From assembly GCA_019119235.1 (NCBI GenBank), contig DWXL01000008.1, positions 1 to 44,747 of the forward strand: 44,747 bases of DNA, in the 5' to 3' direction. Below, one piece after another: positions 15,935 to 23,805 of the stretch; the first letter of the stretch is position 1; the number at the start of each line of letters is the position of its first letter. The notes under the pieces are model-generated. The model was not told the origin of the DNA. It saw only the letters and a list, made by a program, of their open reading frames with translations, and did no database searches. The DNA is from Candidatus Blautia excrementigallinarum. GTDB lineage: Bacteria; Bacillota; Clostridia; Lachnospirales; Lachnospiraceae. The position numbers and the translations under genes are program-made.

Positions 15935-16596
15935 CAGGATCTGCCTCCGTCAGCATCTACCTCGCTGTTTTCCGGTATATATTTATCAAAAATCTTCACC
16001 AGGAAAAACGAGTTCAGATACGCGATCACCGCCATCCCGAACAGAAGAAGCAGAAGGATCAGAGTCATCTGCATCTGAAGGGACGGAAAAAAAAAGATCA
16101 GCAGCGGAAGCGCGCAGATAATCAGCATGATGATCGTATACGGCAGATGGCGGATCGCCATCAGGACCGCGTTGGTGAAAGTGTTCTTCACAGAATTATA
16201 GAACTTGGCCAGGATCGGATACAGATACAGGAGGATCATCGCATATACAAGCGTAAACACCGCGAAGATCACCGACATGATCTGCGACATGGGTTCTCCC
16301 ATCGCCTTTACAATATTGGTGTCCAGATAAAGAAGAACAGCCGCAGCGACCATGATCAGATGAATGATCGTAGCCTGTCTGAAATTCTGTTTAAATGATT
16401 TGAAGAAACTTTTGAAGATATAAGATTCTTCATTCCGCACCATTTTCAGAGTCACATAGTAGAGCGCCGTAATGGAAGCTCCCGCTGTGACAATGGGAAT
16501 ACAGCATGCCAGGCAGACCAGGTTCAGAAGACACAGGTCCGCCACTTTTCCCATAAATACAAAGAATTTATTGTCCATACTGAAAAAGCGGTTCAT
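15934..16596 (-). CDS. YesL family (DUF624) membrane protein
   Basis: Integral membrane protein of 220 residues with about five hydrophobic segments (VADLCLLNLVCLACCIPIV, ATIIHLIMVAAAVLLYL, VIFAVFTLVYAMILLYLYP and two more). The opening pattern FFSMDNKFFVFMGKVADL and the AGASITALYYVTLKMVR block are characteristic of YesL/DUF624. In many Firmicutes such genes sit beside sugar transporters, but here it lies between a cytidylate kinase-like and a radical SAM gene. The ATG at 16596 follows GGGAGGAAT; an upstream TTG start is rejected. Function unknown. Confidence 0.88.
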   Translation of the reverse strand: MNRFFSMDNKFFVFMGKVADLCLLNLVCLACCIPIVTAGASITALYYVTLKMVRNEESYIFKSFFKSFKQNFRQATIIHLIMVAAAVLLYLDTNIVKAMGEPMSQIMSVIFAVFTLVYAMILLYLYPILAKFYNSVKNTFTNAVLMAIRHLPYTIIMLIICALPLLIFFFPSLQMQMTLILLLLLFGMAVIAYLNSFFLVKIFDKYIPENSEVDADGGRS

Positions 16597-16625
16597 CAAT
16601 ATTCCTCCCGACAAAGTACAGTGTT

Positions 16626-17249
16626 TTACTTATCCAGCATAATCTTCAGCTGTGCTTCAATGGATTCCACACATTTTTCAAATCCCAGCTTGCCGCTGTT
16701 CAGGCACAGATCATAATTGGTGGCGTCATTCCATACGCCGCCGGCAAATTTGCGGTAATAATCTTTTTTCCTCTTGTCATCCTTCAGAAGGAACTTCTCA
16801 ATATCCTCCCTGGAACCGGATATTTTCTTGGAAGCCTGCTCCACACGGAACTCCCATGGAGCATGGATAAACACACGAAGAGTATTGGGACGGTCTTTCA
16901 GCACATAGTTCACACACCGGCCCACGATCACGTAGGATTCTTTTTCCGCCAGGTCTCTGACAATCTTGGCCTGATAGTTAAAGAGATTCTCATCAGAGAT
17001 GAATTCCCTGCTGTCCGGCTGGATCAGGTCTCCCTTATATAATCCGGTCCTGCTGAACAGTGAAGGTTTTACCTTTACTCCGCCCTCTACTTTGCCAAAC
17101 AGGCTGAGATCGATCCCGCTCTCATCGGAAGCCATACGGATGATCTGTTTGTCATAATAGGAAATCCCCATTTTTTTCGCCAGCATTTCTCCCACGGTGC
17201 GCCCTCCGCTTCCATACTGTCTTGCAATTGAAATTACAATATGATCCAT
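16626..17249 (-). CDS. Cytidylate kinase-like family protein
   Basis: Protein of 207 residues of the cytidylate kinase-like group, a P-loop nucleotide or nucleoside kinase fold separate from true Cmk. Seen: ISIARQYGSGGRTVGEMLAK at residues 6-25, a Walker A-like loop (QYGSGGRT), KMGISYYDKQII, VGRCVNYVL near 105 and a basic lid region (DDKRKKDYYRKF). Real substrates are not known for most members. SD GGAGGAGAG precedes the ATG, 23 bases after the livF stop, so it may be read with the liv genes. It is not the essential housekeeping Cmk judged from its divergent loop. Confidence 0.88.
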   Translation of the reverse strand: MDHIVISIARQYGSGGRTVGEMLAKKMGISYYDKQIIRMASDESGIDLSLFGKVEGGVKVKPSLFSRTGLYKGDLIQPDSREFISDENLFNYQAKIVRDLAEKESYVIVGRCVNYVLKDRPNTLRVFIHAPWEFRVEQASKKISGSREDIEKFLLKDDKRKKDYYRKFAGGVWNDATNYDLCLNSGKLGFEKCVESIEAQLKIMLDK

Positions 17250-17272
17250 CTTCTCTCCTCCTCTTGCCTGAT

Positions 17273-17983
17273 TTATTCTCCGAGATAAGCCTTCTGGACA
17301 GATTCGTCGTTCAGAAGATCCTCTGCCTTTCCGCTGAGGGTAATATTACCTGTTTCCAGAACATACGCCCTGTCCGCGATGGATAACGCTTTTTTCGCGT
17401 TCTGCTCCACCAGAAGAACGGTAGTCCCGCCTTCGCTTACTTCTTTGATAATATCAAAAATTTCATTTACAAAAATCGGGGAAAGTCCCATGGACGGTTC
17501 ATCCATAAGAATGATCCTCGGTTTGCTCATCAGCGCACGTCCCATGGCCAGCATCTGCTGCTCGCCGCCGGACAGTGTACCCGCCCGCTGGTTCTTACGT
17601 TCTTCCAGACGGGGGAATCTCTTGTATACGTTTGCCAGGCTCTGGACGATCTCATTCTTATCTTTCCGGGTATATGCTCCCATAAGCAGATTCTCGTATA
17701 CTGTCATATCCGCAAACACACGCCGGCCTTCCGGCACATGGGCCATCCCCATCTCCACGATTTTGTGGGCAGGGATTTTTGTGATATCTTTTCCTTCAAA
17801 AGTAATACTTCCCGCCTTGGATGGAATGATTCCTGTAAGTGTCTGCAGAGTCGTTGTTTTTCCCGCGCCGTTGGCGCCGATCAGGGCAATGACTTCGCCC
17901 TGGTTTACCTCAAAAGATATTCCCTTTAAGGCCTGGATGACTCCATAATATACCTGGAGATCTTTTACTTCAAGCATTGCCAT
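17273..17983 (-). CDS. livF: Branched-chain amino acid ABC transporter ATP-binding protein LivF
   Basis: Cytoplasmic ATPase of a high-affinity branched-chain amino acid importer, 236 residues, the family's normal size. Walker A GANGAGKTT near 35, signature LSGGEQQMLAMGRAL near 138, Walker B RIILMDEPSMGLSP near 157 and switch His replaced in the usual LivF way (VLLVEQNAKKAL). SD AGGAGGAGC lies before the ATG, 14 bases after livG. It pairs with LivG below LivH/LivM. Confidence 0.95.
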   Translation of the reverse strand: MAMLEVKDLQVYYGVIQALKGISFEVNQGEVIALIGANGAGKTTTLQTLTGIIPSKAGSITFEGKDITKIPAHKIVEMGMAHVPEGRRVFADMTVYENLLMGAYTRKDKNEIVQSLANVYKRFPRLEERKNQRAGTLSGGEQQMLAMGRALMSKPRIILMDEPSMGLSPIFVNEIFDIIKEVSEGGTTVLLVEQNAKKALSIADRAYVLETGNITLSGKAEDLLNDESVQKAYLGE

Positions 17984-17997
17984 TGTTCCGCTCCTCC

Positions 17998-18756
17998 TTA
18001 TTCTCCCAGATATGCAGTGATGACTGCAGGATCTTTCAGCACGGCCGATGTCTCGCCTTCTGCCAGGACCTGTCCGAAATTCAGCACAGTCAGCCTTTCG
18101 CAGATACCGCCTACCAGTTTCATGTCATGTTCGATCAGAAGAATGGTCATATGGAAATGTTCTCTTACAAAACGTATCGTATCCATCAGTTCCTGGGTCT
18201 CGTTTGGATTCATACCTGCCGCCGGCTCGTCCAGAAGCAGAAGCTTGGGATCCGTGGCAAGGGCGCGGGCGATCTCCAGCTTACGCTGCTTGCCGTAGGG
18301 AAGGTTCCCGGCAAGCTGGTCCGCCTCTTTGTCGAGATCGAATACCTTCAGGATCTCCATGGCTCTTTCGTTCATTTCCTTTTCCACTTTGAAATACTTC
18401 GGCAGACGGAGAATTCCGGTCAGTGTGGAGTAGGGATGATGGTTGTGCAGGCCTACCTTAACGTTATCCAGAACCGGCATATCCTTAAAAAGACGGATAT
18501 TCTGGAAAGTACGGGCAATACCCGCCTTATTGATCTCAATGGTGCTTTTTCCCGTGATATCCTGGCCATCCAGCTTAATGATCCCCTCGTTGGGCTTGTA
18601 TACGCCGGTGAGAAGATTGAATATGGTTGTTTTTCCCGCTCCGTTGGGGCCGATCAGGCCATAGAGCTCGCCTTTTTCAATATTTACATGAAAGCTGTCC
18701 ACCGCCCGAAGACCGCCGAACTGAATGGACAGATGATTTACTTCCAGCATCGCCAT
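17998..18756 (-). CDS. livG: Branched-chain amino acid ABC transporter ATP-binding protein LivG
   Basis: Second ATPase of the Liv importer, 252 residues. Walker A GPNGAGKTTIFN near 38, the divergent LivG signature LPYGKQRKLEIARAL near 150, Walker B LLLLDEPAAGMNP and switch ILLIEHDMKLV. The AAGMNPNET stretch is typical of LivG and separates it from LivF. SD GGAGGCGG precedes the ATG and the gap to livM is one base. Confidence 0.95.
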   Translation of the reverse strand: MAMLEVNHLSIQFGGLRAVDSFHVNIEKGELYGLIGPNGAGKTTIFNLLTGVYKPNEGIIKLDGQDITGKSTIEINKAGIARTFQNIRLFKDMPVLDNVKVGLHNHHPYSTLTGILRLPKYFKVEKEMNERAMEILKVFDLDKEADQLAGNLPYGKQRKLEIARALATDPKLLLLDEPAAGMNPNETQELMDTIRFVREHFHMTILLIEHDMKLVGGICERLTVLNFGQVLAEGETSAVLKDPAVITAYLGE

Positions 18757-18757
18757 A

Positions 18758-19831
18758 TCAAGCCGCCTCCTTTTTCTTATTTCCGCCTCTGATCTTCTCC
18801 ATCACGCGGCTTCTCCAGTTCCGTGCCGCGGGGGCCCAGTTAAAGAGCATCATGATGATCAGGACAATCGCGTAGATCAGCATACGATAGTTCGAGAAAC
18901 CTCTCAGAAGCTCCGGAAGGGCGTAGAGGATGATCGCCGCGATCATAGAACCTCTCAGGCTTCCGATACCTCCAAGTACAACGTATACCAGGATCAGGAT
19001 CGACATATTGTAGTCAAATACCGACACCTTCAGCATGGACAGGTTATGGGCGTAAAGCACGCCGGCAACTCCCGCCAGAGCCGCAGATACGGTGAAGGCA
19101 AGAAGCTTGTATTTCGTAACGTTGATTCCCACGGATTCCGCCGCGATACGGTTGTCCCTTGTGGACATGATCGCGCGGCCGCTTCTGGAATTCACAAGAT
19201 TCTGCACAATAAACAGTGTAAGCAGAACCAGTACGACTCCGATGGGGAAGAAATAATCCTTGATGTCTTTATAGAGAGTGGCTGTTCCTGAAATACCAAG
19301 GGCGCCCTTCAGGATCTGCTTGCCGCCGGCTTCCAGTTTAATGCCCGCAGAAGTGGTGGCCACATGGATACCGTGTCCGTCCACACCCACATATAGGATA
19401 TTGATCAGGTTCTTAATGATCTCGCCGAAAGCCAGTGTTACGATAGCCAGATAATCGCCGCGGAGCCTCAGTACGGGAATACCGATGATAATACCGAAAA
19501 CGCCGGCTACAGCCGCGCCCACAAAGATCGCAAGGATAAATCTCGGCACTGAGGGAATGGCGTCTGCCGCTATATGGGAAAACAGCGCGCTGGAATACGC
19601 GCCCACGCACATGAAGCCTGCATGGCCAAGACTCAGCTCACCGGAAAATCCTACCACAAGGTTCAGAGATACCGCCGCGATCACATATACGCAGAGCGGA
19701 ACAAGGAGTCCTGTAAGAAGTCTGGACAGATTGCCCGTAGAGGACAGAATCTGGACCACTACAAACATCAGGATCACAATTCCATAAGTAATAAAGTTGT
19801 TTTTTGATGTTTTGCTTATTTTTCTGTTCAT
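18758..19831 (-). CDS. livM: Branched-chain amino acid ABC transporter permease LivM
   Basis: Membrane permease of 357 residues with 8-10 hydrophobic segments. LivM-type landmarks: LVVGFSGELSLGHAGFM near 60, IIIGIPVLRLRGDYLAIVTL near 120 and VVLGGIGSLRGSM near 300. The chosen ATG at 19831 follows GAGGTGG; an in-frame GTG nine bases upstream has no proper ribosome site. It forms the membrane channel with LivH. Confidence 0.94.
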   Translation of the reverse strand: MNRKISKTSKNNFITYGIVILMFVVVQILSSTGNLSRLLTGLLVPLCVYVIAAVSLNLVVGFSGELSLGHAGFMCVGAYSSALFSHIAADAIPSVPRFILAIFVGAAVAGVFGIIIGIPVLRLRGDYLAIVTLAFGEIIKNLINILYVGVDGHGIHVATTSAGIKLEAGGKQILKGALGISGTATLYKDIKDYFFPIGVVLVLLTLFIVQNLVNSRSGRAIMSTRDNRIAAESVGINVTKYKLLAFTVSAALAGVAGVLYAHNLSMLKVSVFDYNMSILILVYVVLGGIGSLRGSMIAAIILYALPELLRGFSNYRMLIYAIVLIIMMLFNWAPAARNWRSRVMEKIRGGNKKKEAA

Positions 19832-19841
19832 ACCGGCCACC

Positions 19842-20726
19842 TCATACTTTCTCCTGGATGTTCTTTCCGAACAGTCCGGTTGGTTTTACAAGAAGGACGA
19901 TAATCAGAACGCCGAAAACAATGGCGTCCGCCACCTGCGAAGAGATATAGGCTTTTCCGAAAATCTCGATAATACCCAGAAGGATTCCGCCGACCATGGC
20001 TCCGGGAATAGAACCGATCCCGCCGAATACCGCGGCGACGAAAGCTTTGATTCCGGGCATGGCCCCGGTGTACGGAGTCAGAGTAGGATACACGGAACAG
20101 AGCAGAAGGCCGGCGATGGCCGCAAGTCCTGAACCGATAGCAAATGTAAGAGAGATCGTGCCGTTTACGTTCACGCCCATAAGCTGAGCCGCGTCGCGGT
20201 CCTCAGATACCGCCTGCATGGCCCGCCCCGGTTTCGTCTTCTGCACGAAGAAAGTAAGACCGACCATGATAATGATACAGGTCACCACCGTTACGATCGT
20301 GATTCCCTTGATCACCAGTTCACCCCCGAAGAGGTTCAGGTCCGGAACATTGATCACGGATACGAAGCTCTTTGCGTCCGCGCCGAAGACGAGCAGCGCA
20401 AGATTCTGGAGCAGATAACTGACGCCGATAGCCGTGATCAGCACCGCCAGATTGGAGGACGCCTTTCTAAGAGGACGGTACGCCACTTTCTCAATGACTA
20501 CGCCCAGAACTGTACAGAATACAATGGATAAAAGCACTGCCAGGACAGGAGACATCCCCGCTCCGGTGATCGCTGTAAGGATCACAAACGCTCCAACCAT
20601 GATTACATCGCCGTGAGCGAAATTAAGCATCTTGGCAATACCATACACCATCGTATAACCAAGGGCAATGATCGCGTAAATACTGCCCAGGTTGATTCCA
20701 TCTTTCAGATAGGATAAAAAACTCAT
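19842..20726 (-). CDS. livH: Branched-chain amino acid ABC transporter permease LivH
   Basis: Membrane permease of 294 residues. LivH landmarks: NLGSIYAIIALGYTMVYGIA at the N-terminus, LNFAHGDVIMVGAF, YRPLRKASS and VFGGIGSIPGAMVGG near 230. The ATG at 20726 follows AAAGAGGTG, while an upstream in-frame start lacks a ribosome site. It is separated from livK by a hairpin at 20766-20800, which could keep permease expression below that of the binding protein. Confidence 0.95.
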   Translation of the reverse strand: MSFLSYLKDGINLGSIYAIIALGYTMVYGIAKMLNFAHGDVIMVGAFVILTAITGAGMSPVLAVLLSIVFCTVLGVVIEKVAYRPLRKASSNLAVLITAIGVSYLLQNLALLVFGADAKSFVSVINVPDLNLFGGELVIKGITIVTVVTCIIIMVGLTFFVQKTKPGRAMQAVSEDRDAAQLMGVNVNGTISLTFAIGSGLAAIAGLLLCSVYPTLTPYTGAMPGIKAFVAAVFGGIGSIPGAMVGGILLGIIEIFGKAYISSQVADAIVFGVLIIVLLVKPTGLFGKNIQEKV

Positions 20727-20765
20727 AGTGCACCTCTTTAAGTAAATTAATCGCCGCATAGAGAA

Positions 20766-20800
20766 GGAGGACGGTCCTTCATCGCAGGAAACCGTCCTCC
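20766..20800 (-). terminator. Intercistronic hairpin between livK and livH
   Basis: Ten-base perfect stem GGAGGACGGT (20766-20775) with ACCGTCCTCC (20791-20800) and a 15-base loop. On the minus strand only TTCTCTATG follows, so it is a weak terminator at best. A role in partial termination or in stabilising the livK message is plausible and would fit the need for more binding protein than permease. Confidence 0.55.
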
Positions 20801-20832
20801 GTCCCCATTACAGACAGTAATCTGTCCTCTTA

Positions 20833-21996
20833 TTATTCTACCTCTACATATACGCCGTCCTGGATAACGAACGCTCTCGGCTCTTTATCACACTCGCCGT
20901 CCTCTGTCCATTTCGCTGTTCCGGTAAGGCCGTCAAGCTCGATGTTCAGCATGGAAGCGGACATTGCCGCGCTGATGTCCTCGTTGGACATATCCGGTGT
21001 GATGGCTGCGTCGTCAGCCGCAAGTTTCATTGCCTGGATTACGTCATAGGCATCAGCTGCGAACTGGTTCGGTGTCTCGTTGTTGTATGCTTCATTGTAA
21101 GCCTTAACGAAGTTCTGGGTAGCTTCGTCCTCGCCTGTCGCGGAGAACGGAGTCAGAAGCATAACGCCTTCTGCCAGGGAAGTATCAAAGTTCTCAACGC
21201 TGAGGATACCGTCCATACCGTCTACACCGAAGATTGTCATATCATCCATGCCTGCTTCAGACGCCTGCTGAAGGATCAGGGCATTGTCAGAATAGTAGTT
21301 CGGCAGGAACAGAAGCTCTGCGCCGCTGTCTTTGATCTTGGAAAGCTGTACGGAGAAGTCGGTGTTGGAGTCTGTAGTATAGGCCTCGTCTGCTACTACT
21401 TCCAGTCCGTATCCCTCTGCCGCTGCAACAAAGGAATCATGGATACCTACGTTGTAGTCAGCCATGGAATCGTAAAGCACAGCCACTTTTGTCGCAAGCT
21501 CATGCTCGGAAATGAACTGTGCGGATTTCTCTCCCTGCATGGGGTCTGTGAAGCACATACGGAACAGGTTGCTTCCTGCTGTGATACAGTCTACTGCTGT
21601 TCCGGAAGGTGTGAACAGGAAAGTGCTCTCTGCCGCCTCAGCGCCTACTGCGATACAGGGTGCGGAGGTTACGGTACCACAGAGCATCTGCATCCCGTTG
21701 TCCAGAAGATCGTTGTAAGCGTTGACAGCTTTCTCCGGATCTCCCATATCATCGCCGGCGTCCAGGATCTCGATCTGATATCCGTTGAATCCGCCGTTCG
21801 CGTTAACATCCTCTGCAGCAAGTACCGCTGCGTTATATACGTTGGTACCGTACTGTGCGTAGTCACCGGTCATAGGTCCGATAACACCGATCTTGAAGGT
21901 TTCCTCTTCTTCTGCAAAAACAGTTGTGGGTACCATTGCCGCTGCAGCCATGGCAACTGCGGCAGTCACGCCGAATGCTTTTTTCCAGTTTCTCAT
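20833..21996 (-). CDS. livK: Branched-chain amino acid ABC transporter substrate-binding protein LivK
   Basis: Periplasmic-binding-fold protein (Peripla_BP_6 type) of 387 residues. The ATG at 21996 follows AAGGAGGAG; the much longer upstream reading is rejected. The signal is basic (MRNWKK) with a hydrophobic AVAMAAAAMVP stretch and ends in VFA before EEEE, a signal peptidase I pattern. I see no lipobox cysteine, unlike the sugar-binding protein in this window. The mature part starts FKIGVIGPMTGDYAQYG, with later ILDAGDDMGDPEKAVNAYNDLL and PNYYSDNALILQQASEAG, typical of Leu/Ile/Val receptors. Exact ligand cannot be read from sequence. Confidence 0.92.
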   Translation of the reverse strand: MRNWKKAFGVTAAVAMAAAAMVPTTVFAEEEETFKIGVIGPMTGDYAQYGTNVYNAAVLAAEDVNANGGFNGYQIEILDAGDDMGDPEKAVNAYNDLLDNGMQMLCGTVTSAPCIAVGAEAAESTFLFTPSGTAVDCITAGSNLFRMCFTDPMQGEKSAQFISEHELATKVAVLYDSMADYNVGIHDSFVAAAEGYGLEVVADEAYTTDSNTDFSVQLSKIKDSGAELLFLPNYYSDNALILQQASEAGMDDMTIFGVDGMDGILSVENFDTSLAEGVMLLTPFSATGEDEATQNFVKAYNEAYNNETPNQFAADAYDVIQAMKLAADDAAITPDMSNEDISAAMSASMLNIELDGLTGTAKWTEDGECDKEPRAFVIQDGVYVEVE

Positions 21997-22077
21997 AACA
22001 ATTCTCCTCCTTAAAAATACTAACGACCGCCATCGGTTCCCCGTTCTTCTGTAATTATTCTTACCATAAATAAGGGT

Positions 22078-22108
22078 AAAAAAGCCCACTGGAATCCCAG
22101 CCGGCTTT
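22078..22108 (-). terminator. Terminator-like hairpin in the livK leader (candidate attenuator)
   Basis: On the minus strand a 12-pair arm AAAGCCGGCTGG / CCAGTGGGCTTT (one mismatch, one G-T pair) closes a GATT loop and is followed directly by a run of six T (plus-strand 22083-22078). It lies between the promoter at 22153-22181 and the livK ATG at 21996, so it would stop transcription before the gene unless relieved. A second AAAGCC just upstream could compete for the GGCTTT arm. Confidence 0.6.
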
Positions 22109-22152
22109 GGCTTTCCCTCTGACTTTCGTTTGCTAATGCTTTAATGTATTTG

Positions 22153-22181
22153 ATTATAGCATTATGTATTTTTGATTGCAA
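22153..22181 (-). promoter_or_regulatory. Promoter of the liv operon
   Basis: Minus strand TTGCAA (22181-22176), 17-base spacer, perfect TATAAT (22158-22153). Predicted start near 22146 gives a leader of about 150 bases that contains the hairpin above. Confidence 0.75.
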
Positions 22182-22228
22182 GTAAAATTTATATAATCTT
22201 TATAATTTCACTCCTCTATAACAGAAGA

Positions 22229-22253
22229 CCGCGGCATCCCTTCGGTGCCGCGG
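22229..22253 (-). terminator. Hairpin downstream of rplT
   Basis: GC-rich stem CCGCGGCA (22229-22236) with TGCCGCGG (22246-22253), loop of 9; extra pairs extend it outward. The minus-strand tail is TCTTCTGTTATAG, only moderately U-rich. It is the only candidate terminator for the infC operon. Confidence 0.55.
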
Positions 22254-22276
22254 CCTCTCATAAGGCATAATCTCTC

Positions 22277-22633
22277 TTATGCCACTGCTTTCTTTGCAAT
22301 CTCTGCCAGTGCTGCGAATCCTTCTGCATCGTTTACTGCCATCTCTGCAAGCATCTTTCTGTTGATGTCGATGTTTGCGACCTTCAGGCCGTGCATCAGT
22401 CTGCTGTAAGATAATCCGTTCATTCTTGCAGCAGCGTTGATACGAGCGATCCAGAGCTGTCTGAACTGACGTTTTTTCTGTTTTCTTCCTGCATAGGAGC
22501 TTGCAAGAGCTCTCATTACAGACTGTTTTGCGATTCTGTACTGTTTGGAACGGGCGCCTCTGTAGCCTTTCGCCAGTTTCAGTGTACGGTTATGTCTTTT
22601 CTTTGCGTTTAATCCGCCTTTAATTCTTGCCAT
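22277..22633 (-). CDS. rplT: 50S ribosomal protein L20
   Basis: Large-subunit protein required for early 50S assembly, 118 residues. Typical sequence: [49 protein letters not shown] and [19 protein letters not shown]. In Firmicutes L20 represses its own operon by binding the leader RNA. SD GGAGGAATTTGAGAA before the ATG. Third gene of infC-rpmI-rplT. Confidence 0.98.
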   Translation of the reverse strand: MARIKGGLNAKKRHNRTLKLAKGYRGARSKQYRIAKQSVMRALASSYAGRKQKKRQFRQLWIARINAAARMNGLSYSRLMHGLKVANIDINRKMLAEMAVNDAEGFAALAEIAKKAVA

Positions 22634-22668
22634 TTCTCAAATTCCTCCTGTTCTTCTTCTCTTATTTC

Positions 22669-22866
22669 TTATAAATAAGGCAGTGATTTCCTTACGTTCT
22701 TAAGGTTTGTAGAATCAACAACAGTGGCTTTTCTCAGATTTCTCTTTCTCTTCTGAGATTTCTTTGTTAAGATATGGCTCTTGTAAGCTTTGTTTCTCAT
22801 GATCTTTCCGGTACCGGTTTTTTTGAAGCGCTTTGCTGCTGCTCTGCATGTTTTAATCTTAGACAT
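22669..22866 (-). CDS. rpmI: 50S ribosomal protein L35
   Basis: 65 residues, the normal length: [40 protein letters not shown] and ends in LPYL. Very basic. SD AAGGAGGAAAT precedes the ATG. Sits between infC and rplT as in most bacteria. Confidence 0.97.
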   Translation of the reverse strand: MSKIKTCRAAAKRFKKTGTGKIMRNKAYKSHILTKKSQKRKRNLRKATVVDSTNLKNVRKSLPYL

Positions 22867-22953
22867 TTCTATTTCCTCCTTAATTCAATGGTTCTGTTTT
22901 TATTTCACACTACCGCCGCTCCGGGGACCCTGTCCCGGATCTGCAGTAACTGC

Positions 22954-23460
22954 TTAACGTTTTTCACTGAGAAACATGGTCATGCTTCTGCCTTCCACCT
23001 TCGGCGCTTTCTCCACCACTGCCACGTCTGCCAGCAGTTCGGCGAAATCATCCAGCACATGTTTGCTGCTTGCCATATGCGCCATCTCTCTTCCGCGGAA
23101 ACGAAGAGTGACTTTCACGCGGTCTCCCTTGCTGAGGAATTTCCTCGCCGCGTTTACCTTTGTCTTCAGGTCGTTGGTATCAATATTCGGAGAAAGACGT
23201 ACTTCTTTGATATCGATGGTCTTCTGTTTCTTCTTGGCTTCTTTCTCCTTGCGGGAAAGTTCATAACGGTATTTGCCGTAATCAATGATCTTGCAGACCG
23301 GAGGCTTCGCCTGCGGCGCGATCTTTACCAGATCAAGTCCGGCTTCCTGGGCCTTGAACATTGCTTCTCTGGCAGACATGATGCCAAGCTGGGCGCCGTC
23401 CGCACCGATCAAACGTACTTCTTTGTCTCTGATTTGTTCGTTAATCATTAAATTGCTAAT
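22954..23460 (-). CDS. infC: Translation initiation factor IF-3, ATT start
   Basis: Binds the 30S subunit, prevents premature 50S joining and checks the start codon. From the ATT at 23460 the protein has 168 residues: ISNLMINEQIRDKEVRLIG, the linker LSRKEKEAKKKQKTIDIKEV and the C-domain with RKFLSKGDRVKVTLRFRGRE, GREMAH and a final MTMFLSEKR. The ATT lies 7 bases after GGAGGTG, an ideal distance, whereas the first ATG (23448) would be 19 bases away. AUU starts are known for infC in other bacteria and serve autoregulation, because IF-3 itself rejects non-standard starts. First gene of the operon. Confidence 0.95.
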   Translation of the reverse strand: MSNLMINEQIRDKEVRLIGADGAQLGIMSAREAMFKAQEAGLDLVKIAPQAKPPVCKIIDYGKYRYELSRKEKEAKKKQKTIDIKEVRLSPNIDTNDLKTKVNAARKFLSKGDRVKVTLRFRGREMAHMASSKHVLDDFAELLADVAVVEKAPKVEGRSMTMFLSEKR

Positions 23461-23698
23461 TGTAGTACACCTCCATACCTGATAAATGAAAAAACCATGA
23501 CTGTCTGTCACCCTCAAATACGCCGACTAAAGACTGCCGCATTTTTCCAAAAGAAAAAGGTGCGGAGAGATCCACACCTGATTATACCCACTGATACACG
23601 GAAAACAAATAAAATATTTCCATGTGTGCATATAAACCCGAGTCGCATCTTAAGTGCGCTGAGGTGAGAGCGGAACTCTGCTTTATTTTCTAACGTAC
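23461..23698 (-). promoter_or_regulatory. infC-rpmI-rplT mRNA leader, L20-leader type
   Basis: Roughly 238-base untranslated leader between the promoter and infC. It contains a run (23640-23690) with several short pairing segments and then a standard terminator at 23554-23579. This layout fits the L20 leader of Firmicutes, in which L20 binds the RNA and favours termination. CACCT (minus strand, 23666-23662) can pair with AGGTG of the terminator's 5' arm (23579-23575), a possible antiterminator contact. Identification is from position and layout, not a covariance model. Confidence 0.65.
23554..23579 (-). terminator. Leader terminator upstream of infC
   Basis: Minus strand AGGTGTGG, loop ATCTCT, CCGCACCT, then TTTTC: an 8-pair stem with one G-T pair and a U-tract. 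It lies about 95 bases before the infC start, so it acts as an attenuator rather than an end-of-gene terminator. Confidence 0.75.
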
Positions 23699-23704
23699 TG
23701 TATT

Positions 23705-23733
23705 ACAATATCATGCTTCCCGCCGGAAGTCAA
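23705..23733 (-). promoter_or_regulatory. Promoter of infC-rpmI-rplT
   Basis: Minus strand TTGACT (23733-23728), 17-base spacer, TATTGT (23710-23705). Predicted start near 23698. Confidence 0.6.
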
Positions 23734-23805
23734 GCATTTTCTGAATAAGTTTCTCTCCATCTGTAAATACTAATTCTGCAGATCATAAATAAGGAGGAAA
23801 CGATT

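Noticed and set aside
22141-22250. A T-box or leader peptide upstream of livK
   Set aside because: No T-box sequence and no short frame rich in Leu, Ile or Val codons between promoter and hairpin.
23448-23460. ATG as the infC start
   Set aside because: It stands 19 bases from the only Shine-Dalgarno, while the in-frame ATT is 7 bases away.
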